Source: Pycnopodia helianthoides (taxonomy: Eukaryota > Echinodermata > Asteroidea > Forcipulatida > Asteriidae). From it: DNA of 64,000 nucleotides. Shown one piece after another: positions 11,501-17,243 of the stretch (position 1 is the stretch's first letter; each line of letters opens with the position of its first letter). Made by a program: the position numbers and the translations under genes. The DNA is taken from contig CM063258.1 of the NCBI GenBank assembly GCA_032158295.1, positions 811,001 through 875,000 on the forward strand. The letters are read 5' to 3'. Below the pieces are notes generated by a model that worked only from the letters and a program-made list of their open reading frames with translations, was not told where the DNA came from and made no database searches.

Positions 11501-14500
11501 ATTACATGCAAATCATAATGAGACTCTAACCCCAAATAGATGGATTGCAATACACATCATTGACCACCATCTTTGATGAATTGTGCACGCGTGAAGAGCT
11601 ATCATTGGCTGAGAGTCGTGCGTAGGGTGTACACGCATGCACTTTTCCATCATTTTACATGGGGGTCAATGACGCGTATTGCAATTCTTCTATAGACAGT
11701 GTTGCCCTAACTACAAATGAGCGTCTCATTTAGGATTGCTGTAAAGGAGATTGAGGACCTACCTTCAGGTATGTCTGTCTTACTGCTTACAAAGCTAGAA
11801 AAAAAGAAGCAAAACACACTTTTTTTAAACAAACACTTTGAGAAAGGGTTTTCAATACCTTTAATTCCAACCTTCTGAAAAGCTACAGTCTTGTCCACTA
11901 ATAGCTCAAACCTTTTTTAAATATAGGGCATGAAAGTGGCACAATGTATGGTGTGTCCTGACTGAGCGGTTAAAAGCACTGGACTAGTAGACTCATACTC
12001 TGATGTTTCTGATCAGCAGAGTGTGGAGTTCGAGTCCCGGTCATGGCACTTGGTGTCCTTGAGCAAGATACTTTACCATGATTGCTTTGTCCTTCGGATG
12101 GGGCATTAAGCTGTAAGTCCCTGTGTACTAGTATTGGTAGTGCACGTAAAAGAGCCAAGAACACTTATCGTGGAATAGAAAGGGTTAACCCCGGTGTTTC
12201 TGGTTCAAATAGCTAGCACCCTTGTTTACAGGCTTTCCTCAGGCTTGTGAGCTACAGTGATTAAGGTCACTTATGAGGCATCCTTGGTTTCATTACCAGA
12301 AATATGTACTGATAATAAAATTAAGTTAATCAAAAATGTTGATCTTAAGTACAGAGTACAGAGAGTGTATGAAAAATGTTCACCTGGTACTAATGTTGAC
12401 AATCATCAAAACATTGGATGAAATTCATCTAACCCTCCTAATCAAAGGCTGTTTTCCAAACCACAGATTAGGTTTCTAGACTGGTTTACGCACTGTCCAC
12501 CAGGGCCCAATTTCATAGAGCTGATTAAGCACAAAAAGTAGCTAAGCACAACAAAATTATGCTTACCAGAGTATCACAATTTGTAACTGGTATCCTGCTC
12601 ATTTCTGCTTAGCAGGCAATTGTTAAGCAATATTTTCTGCTTAAGCAGCTCTATGAAATTGGGCTCTGCTATGAAGTCCCGTAGCGAAAAGTGTACGATT
12701 TCAAAAATACTGAAGCCAAAGCCGGAGCCTAAGCCGAAGCCACTGTTTTTGAAAAGGACTTAGGTAACATTTTGATCAAGCGTTTGAAAGCATTCAACTG
12801 CATGAGTTGTGTATGGTGGCACAGAACTCTCTGTCCCTGCCTGTTTGTGCTGGGTAGATGCATTCAGCACATGTTATCATACTGCTGGATGCCATAGTCT
12901 AGCTATCATTCAAAACCACAGTGGATGATATTGAATGGTCAGAAAGTAGGAGGGTTGACTATGTACTGTGTAGATGCATTCATCACATGATATCATATTG
13001 CAGGCTGCCACAGTGGATGATACAGAATGGTCAGACAGTATGAGGGTGAAAGATATAAACTGTCTGTGCCCCTTTCAGTGGAAGTCAAAACAATAAGAAT
13101 TATAACCTTCCCATCAATACTCACTTGTCATATAGATTCTTCTTGTGTAGTTTCCTGCCGTCCACATTAGGTACCGGACTTGTCTCCTCCCCACTGGAGG
13201 GGCCACTGTTGGGACCCAAAAAAGGCTGGAAAATGGGCAGGTCCGGTGCCTTCTCGAGCTCCTTCAGGCTGCGCTGAAGCTTACGTGAACGCTTGAACCC
13301 TGAGCTCTTGCTCTCTTCTAGCTTGGCTTGCTTGGCCTATCAGGTGTTAAACATTTCAACGAAACTCACTGATAGAAAATCGATTGGTTTAGGATTGGCA
13401 GTTGACTAAGCCTAACCGATACCCCTCAGTGACCTGGCTGTTCCACAACAATAATAATCCCTAAGACTAATTGTATCATAACAGGTAAATGTTTGGACCC
13501 TGATCAGATTGGTGCCTGTTCCTATGTGGTGCAGTAGTGAATCCATCAAACTTGGGTAAAACCCATGTGATAATGGGAGACTTTTGAACACTAGATGGCA
13601 GCAGACGTACCAAGTAAAAATTACGTTGTTAACGTAGTTCTAAGCATGTGCTGAACAATAGATTTACCTGGTAAGTCTGCTGCCACCTAGTGTCCAGAAA
13701 GTCCCCCATTAAAGACAATGGAGGGTTTAGAATGATCTGGGCCCAATTTCATAGAGCTGCCAAAGCAGAAAATATTGCTTAACAGTGTTTAGCTTAGCAG
13801 AAATGAGCAGGATACCAATCACAAATTGTACATGTGACATGGTTGTTTGGCTGGTAACCTTATTCTGCTAAGCATAATTTTGTTGTGCTTAGCTAGTTTT
13901 TGTGCTTAAGCAGCTCTATGAAATTGGGCCCAGGGCTATATATCTGAAAGGTAAAGGTTTTGTTTGGAGCCTGAGAGAGGATGGATGTCCATAAATAGAG
14001 GAAAAAACCCTACATCAATATTATAGAAAGAATAATCTGTAAAGTTTCCATATTATTTCAACATTTATTCTAAATATAATGTTCTTGTTCTTGTTTTCCT
14101 AATATTTGTGTAGCTTTCTTAGTGGGTTTTTAATATCTTTAGGTGGGGCTTGTTTGTTTAATTTTTACTAAGTGTAAAGTGCCTTGATCATTAATTTTTG
14201 GCACTATTACGATTATTATTATTATATTATTCAGGGTTGAACAAAGAAAATTTGATTAGAACAGGATGTTAACATCGGAACTGAAGTGAGAAAATGTGTT
14301 AGGTTGGCATTTTGATGGTCTTTCTCATTTGATATTGATAGTGGTAAGACTGATACTTTCAAGAGGATTGTCAGGGATGTAAGTTGGTCCTCCAGTTCTT
14401 AGCGTCGCACTAACCTGTTCAGCAGCTAAGACTTTCTTAGCAATCTCTTTGGCATCTTCCTGGCTGGTTTCTGGTAAGGCTGCATTGGTCAAAATGGAAA

Positions 14501-15730
14501 TGAGTTAATAGCAATAGAATAATTATGTAACCCGACCCCCCAGCCCCTGAAAAAAAATATAAGTGAATAAATAAAATACATTTAAACAAAAAGTTTTGAC
14601 CTTTTAATTTCTTAAAATAAAACAAATGTCAAAAATAAAACAAATAAAAACAAACAATAAATCAAATTTGTATCTTGGTGTTAATCCGGAGGTCACACTC
14701 ACAGGTTCAAATGTCCCTCTCCCTAGTCTATTTTTCCAAAATTCATGATATCTACTGACTTCAACTTACCTCTTTTTGTGCCTGGTTGTGGAGTAAGAGG
14801 AGCAGGTTTGTTTTTATTGTTTTTCAGCTGTTGTAAAACTTTCTTCTGTAAAAAATATGTATCAATTGGCAATTTTGTAATTACATGTACTTAACTGGAA
14901 GCTTTTGACCGAGTTACACTTACACTTACGGTTTGATGGGATTTTTAGTATTGTAGGCTTATGCCTTTTAACACCCCATATCCATTTTCACTCAGGTATC
15001 TGTCAAAGCTGTTTTTGAACTGATTTGTTGTCCTAGCATTGACCACTTTGGCTGTGAGTCTGTTCCAGTTATCCACTACTCGCTGTGTGACTCGGGTCAC
15101 ACAGCGAGTTGACTCGGGTCCGAGATCCGAGATGACTCGGGACTGAGATGACTAGGACCGAGTTGACCGGTACCCCATAAATAGACAGTTGGATATAATA
15201 ATGCCAGTACTGGCTAAATTGTACTAAACGCTAGTATAAAAGCCGGCATATCATAGCCCCTTTTTGACATGTACAAAAGATTAGAGTAGCCGACATTGAC
15301 ATACTAATTTGCAGGAATTTTTTATCACTGTGGGTAGCTCAGTGGAATGCCTCCCGCTTATCAAAACGGACCTGCTGATGCAGAAAAATATAACAAACAC
15401 TAACACAGTAACAGAATAGAACAGAAATTGGCAATATCTGCAATCCCCAGTGTACCTTAGCATTTAAAATGGGGCTAAATCGGTAAATCCCCAATAATAA
15501 GAATAACTTTATGGTGTATTTTAACTTCAACAATTTAAACCAAATACCATGCAAAACTCACACCAATCATATCACATAACATTTTTCACGAAATTGATGC
15601 AGTAATATTTTGGATGTTTACAAAAATGATATTTTCACCGAATCGCATAATTCCATACCTTTTTCCGTATTTTGGCATATTTATTTTGAAGCATCTCCTC
15701 TTCCTCAGTCATACGGGATGGAAAGACCAT
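5471..15730 (-). CDS. NELFE: Negative elongation factor subunit E, NELF-E (eight-exon gene)
   Basis: NELF-E is the RNA-binding subunit of the nuclear NELF complex, which with DSIF holds RNA polymerase II paused near promoters. Joining complement(15659-15730, 14770-14845, 14415-14479, 13125-13336, 11763-11794, 8634-8751, 6830-7011, 5471-5541) gives 828 bases, 275 residues plus stop, with GT-AG borders and matching phases throughout. Residues 1-24 are an acidic/basic N-terminus containing MTEEEEMLQ. Residues 72-141 include the family segment SSGFKRSRKLQ. Residues about 157-230 form one RRM, with RNP2 TVYVHG (159-164) and RNP1 KSCAFITF (191-198). The C-terminus is lysine-rich, then acidic, ending DEDDIF. 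Human NELF-E is 380 residues; the shortfall is mostly the RD-dipeptide tract, absent here. Start choice: first ATG in a frame matching the family N-terminus. Confidence 0.94.
5680..5995 (+). pseudogene. LINE 3' remnant (C-terminal region of a non-LTR retrotransposon)
   Basis: Frame-shifted plus-strand reading gives TQLAWFGHIMRME near 5745-5795, then GRPRKRWESDIIANST near 5838-5895. These are the spaced 'WFGH..RM' and 'GRPRKRW..DI' motifs seen at the C-terminus of many non-LTR retrotransposon ORFs. Stops and frameshifts separate the parts, so it is dead. It sits in NELFE intron 7, opposite to the gene. Confidence 0.7.
6171..6452 (+). mobile_element. tRNA-derived SINE (full-length type copy of second family)
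   Basis: The head has TGGCCGAGCGGATAAGAGC (A-box region) and GGTTCGAGTCCCGG (B-box). The tail reads CCTTCGGATGGGACGTAAAG through GCACCACAGCACCTTG. Other copies: 1071-1232, 11950-12245, 31021-31266 (minus) and 43050-43171. Located in NELFE intron 7. Confidence 0.85.
6830..7011 (-). CDS. NELFE: NELFE coding exon 7 (second half of RRM)
   Basis: It encodes CAFITFDNFDAADKAIDEMN, then a strand ending VSLARRQPS and a polar linker with KSSQWGDLG. CAFITF is the RNP1 core, and the alanine-rich helix and final beta strand of the RRM follow. The acceptor AG is at 7013-7012 and the donor GTAAGG starts at 6829. Unspliced read-through would give an unrelated tail ending at 6765, which does not resemble NELF-E. 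Confidence 0.93.
7340..7620 (+). repeat. Dispersed repeat related to the 4090-4260 segment
   Basis: This region shares TTTAACAAGCGTGCATGCAA, AATCAGCAATG and GGGGGTTAGTGATGAGAGGT with 4115-4220 inside the tandem duplication, at moderate divergence. It lies in NELFE intron 6. I cannot define its ends. Confidence 0.55.
7690..7935 (+). repeat. Dispersed repeat shared with 52330-52570
   Basis: The clearest shared piece is TGAGGGCGCTGTTTGA followed by GTGCAAGGGGGTCTATTC (7858-7905), which reappears near 52514-52560. Its minus-strand translation (SSNSAL) is also shared. That reflects DNA homology of the two repeats and is not evidence of a gene. Confidence 0.6.
8634..8751 (-). CDS. NELFE: NELFE coding exon 6 (first half of RRM)
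   Basis: It encodes RKRGNTVYVHGRGISHELCD then KTFKKFGTIANINMEQEK. TVYVHG is the RNP2 strand and KTFKKFG the first RRM helix. It starts with two bases completing a codon and ends with AG, whose third base comes from exon 7. Acceptor AG at 8753-8752, donor GTGGGC from 8633. Confidence 0.93.
9045..9390 (-). mobile_element. tRNA-derived SINE, minus strand
   Basis: Reverse complement of the element at 3676-3995, diverged, and slightly longer because it keeps a middle segment the duplicated copies lack (about 9240-9295). Head GTGGCGTGTCGTGGCCGAG at 9390. In NELFE intron 5. Confidence 0.87.
9495..9890 (-). repeat. Dispersed repeat 'TAGCCCGGCG', minus-oriented
   Basis: The reverse complement of this block matches 18510-18878, including AATGTACGCCGGGCTAGTGT, AGCCCAGATTTTAAA and a stretch on adding or losing thread-like TAGTAGCCC pieces. 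About 370 bases, diverged. No coding potential seen. Confidence 0.7.
9891..10670. other. NELFE intron 5 sequence without named features
   Basis: AT-rich intron sequence. I looked on the minus strand for an arginine/aspartate-rich exon that could supply the RD tract of NELF-E and saw none. Confidence 0.5.
10671..11136. mobile_element. MITE with long inverted ends GGGTGCGTTCGATTAGC
   Basis: The left end GGGTGCGTTCGATTAGCTTC and the right end GAAGCTAATCGAACGCACCC are a perfect inverted pair, and similarity continues through CCCGGGTCA. A second internal GTTCGATTAGCTC at about 11060 shows the right end is internally duplicated. 466 bases, no ORF. I see no clear target-site duplication. Confidence 0.88.
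11391..11500. mobile_element. MITE, GGCGGCTACGGC family
   Basis: It runs from GGCGGCTACGGCTATGGC to AGCCGAAGCCGCTAATTTGG, forming inverted ends. Copies are at 23961-24093 and 43237-43373, and possible fragments are near 12705-12760 and 38797-38850. Confidence 0.75.
11763..11794 (-). CDS. NELFE: NELFE coding exon 5 (32 bases)
   Basis: It encodes (N)FVSSKTDIPE, matching the FVSS segment that follows the LY motif in NELF-E proteins. It has a strong polypyrimidine tract and TAG acceptor (11796-11795) and a GTAGGT donor. Its phases (enters after two bases, leaves after one) fit exons 4 and 6 exactly, so the RD tract is skipped or absent. Confidence 0.87.
11950..12245 (+). mobile_element. tRNA-derived SINE, diverged
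   Basis: It contains GTTCGAGTCCCGGTCATGGC and CCTTCGGATGGGGCATTAAG. More diverged than the copy at 6171-6452. In NELFE intron 4. Confidence 0.8.
12503..12665. mobile_element. MITE, GGGCCCAATTTCATAGAGCTG family
   Basis: Inverted ends GGGCCCAATTTCATAGAGCT and AGCTCTATGAAATTGGGCTC flank about 120 bases with TTAAGCA/TGCTTAA motifs. Family members: 13739-13932, 19913-20116, 37085-37168, 37683-37832, 45667-45730, 54370-54656, and three in a row at 57520-58045. Confidence 0.88.
12845..13050. repeat. Short diverged tandem duplication (about 117 bases)
   Basis: GTAGATGCATTCAGCACATG near 12855 is repeated as GTAGATGCATTCATCACATG near 12971, and AGTGGATGATATTGAATGGT is likewise repeated about 90-117 bases later. 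In NELFE intron 4. Confidence 0.65.
13125..13336 (-). CDS. NELFE: NELFE coding exon 4 (central region)
   Basis: It encodes 70 codons beginning AKQAKLEESKSSGFKRSRKL, then DLPIFQPF, a Gly/Ser/Pro linker, and ending KKNLYD. GFKRSR and the F-Q-P-F motif are hallmarks of the NELF-E middle region. The acceptor is TAG at 13338-13337; the donor is GTGAGT from 13124. Confidence 0.93.
13571..13712. mobile_element. Short inverted-repeat element carrying CTCF-like motifs
   Basis: Left arm TAATGGGAGACTTTTGAACA then CTAGATGGCAGCAG. The right arm is its diverged reverse complement, ending CAGAAAGTCCCCCATTAAAG. Arms are about 50 bases with about 40 bases between. Each arm carries a CACTAG(A/G)TGGCAGCAG sequence fitting the vertebrate CTCF core. 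In NELFE intron 3. Confidence 0.65.
13739..13932. mobile_element. MITE, GGGCCCAATTTCATAGAGCTG family
   Basis: Complete copy with inverted ends GGGCCCAATTTCATAGAGCT and AGCTCTATGAAATTGGGCCC. In NELFE intron 3. Confidence 0.9.
14150..14232 (+). mobile_element. LINE 3'-end-like tail with ATT microsatellite
   Basis: AAAGTGCCTTGATCATTAAT followed by GGCACTATTACG and (ATT)n. An 'AAGTGCCTTGA...' segment running into ATT repeats is the usual 3' terminus of CR1/L2-type LINEs. No ORF remains. Confidence 0.55.
14415..14479 (-). CDS. NELFE: NELFE coding exon 3
   Basis: It encodes (A)LPETSQEDAKEIAKKVLAAEQ, the helical region preceding the conserved AKQ. Acceptor CAG at 14482-14480, donor GTTAGT from 14414. 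It enters in phase 1 and leaves in phase 0. Confidence 0.9.
14680..14735 (+). mobile_element. SINE fragment (tRNA-like 3' half)
   Basis: GTTAATCCGGAGGTCACACT and AGGTTCAAATGTCCCTCTC resemble 45985-46022, the B-box end of another tRNA-derived SINE. Confidence 0.5.
14770..14845 (-). CDS. NELFE: NELFE coding exon 2
   Basis: It encodes KKVLQQLKNNKNKPAPLTPQ then PGTKR and the first base of the next codon. This is the Lys-rich N-terminal region. Acceptor TACAG ends at 14846; donor GTAAGT starts at 14769. Confidence 0.9.
14945..15080 (-). pseudogene. LINE reverse-transcriptase ORF C-terminus
   Basis: Minus-strand reading gives VVDNWNRLTAKVVNARTTNQ then FKNSFDRYLSE, ending at TAA (14945-14947). 'WN.L...VV.A.T...FK...D..L' is the common C-terminal signature of many non-LTR retrotransposon reverse-transcriptase proteins. 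It is a 5'-truncated remnant in NELFE intron 1, in the same orientation as the gene. Confidence 0.75.
15078..15109. repeat. Perfect hairpin, 14-bp stem with TCGG loop
   Basis: ACTCGCTGTGTGAC and GTCACACAGCGAGT are exact reverse complements separated by TCGG. Directly downstream (15110-15165) lie several GACTCGG/GACCGAG motifs. It abuts the LINE remnant. Confidence 0.9.
15659..15730 (-). CDS. NELFE: NELFE coding exon 1 (start codon)
   Basis: It encodes MVFPSRMTEEEEMLQNKYAK then IRKK. The ATG at 15730-15728 is preceded on the minus strand by CGCAAA (purine at -3). The pattern of a short hydrophobic start followed by EEEE..LQ and a Lys-rich end matches NELF-E. The donor GTATGG follows AAG. Confidence 0.9.
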
Positions 15731-16100
15731 TTTGCGTGTTTCTGTTTATGTTTTTTGTTTTTGGCAAAGTCACATTTGAAAAACAAAATTGAAAAATGTG
15801 GATCTTAGCAATAGCAGACGGTCAGCAGCTTGTCCGGCAAAAAATTGTAATGGTACCCGGTGCAATCGGCAATTTTAGCATGAGTTATCTGTGTACCAAT
15901 GTAAATGTTTGGGGTTACCGCTTGGTGGCGCTATTATAATTTTTAGTACCTCATCCTGATCGCATCTTCTGTGACAAGCGGCTTTGTTTTCAGTATTTCA
16001 ATTGATTATTACGACTGGAAAGCTACAATTTCAGTTGATATTCGTTCGCTTGTACGGAACGTAGCACTTTCAGTGAAGATTTTCATTTGGACAAGTCGGG
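15731..16100. promoter_or_regulatory. Putative bidirectional promoter between NELFE and the microprotein ORF
   Basis: The two start codons point away from each other and are 370 bases apart, the geometry of a shared promoter. I see no convincing TATA box for either direction (TATTATAATT at about 15931 is the closest). This is inferred from layout only; transcription start sites are not visible in sequence. Confidence 0.5.
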
Positions 16101-16283
16101 ATGGCTGCGAAGAAAAAGCCTAAAATCACCTGGATTGTTGAACTCGCAAACCATCTTCCACACTTCGAAGATGTTTTCGACGAACGCACATTTTACTGGA
16201 CGGCCTTTGTTTTTGTTGTCTCTACTGTCGTCCTTGTTTATTTCCTCTCGCGACGGATGAAGATAAGAAGCTGTGATCTTTAA
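16101..16283 (+). CDS. Putative single-pass membrane microprotein (60 residues), unrecognised
   Basis: Intronless ORF of 60 codons. The start context is GGGATGG, with G at -3 and +4. The N-terminus is basic (MAAKKKPK), residues about 9-30 are amphipathic with several acidic residues, and residues about 31-51 form one hydrophobic segment (FYWTAFVFVVSTVVLVYFLS) followed at once by RRMK. The positive residues just after the hydrophobic segment fit a small integral membrane or tail-anchored protein. An AATAAA lies at 16740-16745, giving a plausible short mRNA. Position head-to-head with NELFE supports a real transcription unit. I do not recognise a family. It could be a chance ORF or a first exon, but length, start context, composition and location together favour a gene. 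Confidence 0.55.
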   Translation: MAAKKKPKITWIVELANHLPHFEDVFDERTFYWTAFVFVVSTVVLVYFLSRRMKIRSCDL

Positions 16284-16739
16284 CGTCTGGACATCGGAGA
16301 AAAACAAAATACTCTCGAGTTTTTGTTTGATCATTCGGCCTGTTTTGCTGAAGCGTGTCTAATGAGTTTGGTCTGCGAATTTTTCCTGTATCATAATATA
16401 AATATTAATATTAATATTGTGAAGTATTCATATTAATAGGTACAAAATCTAAATTGTGCTTGTTTTATTCTTCATCGTGAACATCCCATTACTCAGTCAA
16501 CATGGATGTGGTGGCGAATTAGGTTTGATTAGGAATAGCTGCGATTCTTTTGTTTCTCTGCCCTGCTGGAATATAACTGTGTATAAACTGTACTGTGTGT
16601 TGGCTTTAATGCCTTTTGTGAAAGTTGTATACCTCCGTCGTTCAATGCACTTGTCCCTCCGTTACGTAATTGATTGTATGACATGAATCGTGGTTCCATT
16701 TCGGAATTTTACTCGCGCAGGAACTTTGCTCCCGGAAAA

Positions 16740-16745
16740 AATAAA
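16740..16745 (+). terminator. Candidate polyadenylation signal AATAAA
   Basis: AATAAA about 457 bases after the stop of the microprotein ORF and about 435 bases before the NCS1 start codon. A GT-rich stretch is not obvious downstream. Assignment is by position only. Confidence 0.4.
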
Positions 16746-17001
16746 AGCTCCGTCAATTGGTCTTCATTTTAAAGCAGCAGCTCTTTTATAGAAAGGGATA
16801 ACTATTAATGCAGAAATATGGACGCCCTAAACCACAGACAGTCAGTGAACTTTGAGCTGGAGAGAAAAATACATACGGACTATATTATGGGGGCGCACTT
16901 GTACTCACTGAGCGGTGACCAAGGCAGGACTTCTATCTAGTCGTTTGGTGTCGTCTTCCGGTGGCTGTGCATAACACACTTACACTGTTTGCTGGGTTTG
17001 G

Positions 17002-17095
17002 ATGAACTGGACTTTGAACGATGTCGGCTAAAAAAAGCTGCTTCTCAAACTTCGGAGAAACTTTTGGCTAGATGGTGAGGTTTTGCACACTTTGA
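17002..17095 (+). promoter_or_regulatory. Three short upstream ORFs ahead of NCS1
   Basis: Three ATGs open and close before the NCS1 start: 17002-17031 (10 codons with stop), 17021-17071 (17 codons with stop) and 17072-17095 (8 codons with stop). The third ATG follows directly after the second stop. If the NCS1 leader includes this region, they could reduce translation of the main ORF. The transcription start is unknown, so this is conditional. Confidence 0.4.
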
Positions 17096-17179
17096 GAAAA
17101 GGACATAAGTGTTTTAAGAACTATTTTAGGAGAACGTTTTCAAGAGTGTCTTCCGGGTCTCTATTCTTTGGAGTTGGAA

Positions 17180-17243
17180 ATGGGGAAAAGGAACAGCAAG
17201 TTAAGACAGGAAACTTTGACGGATCTTCTGGAGAAAACACACT
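17180..17243 (+). CDS. NCS1: NCS1 coding exon 1
   Basis: It encodes [20 protein letters not shown] then H and the first base of F22. The start context is GAAATGG. The donor is GTGAGT at 17244. Confidence 0.97.
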
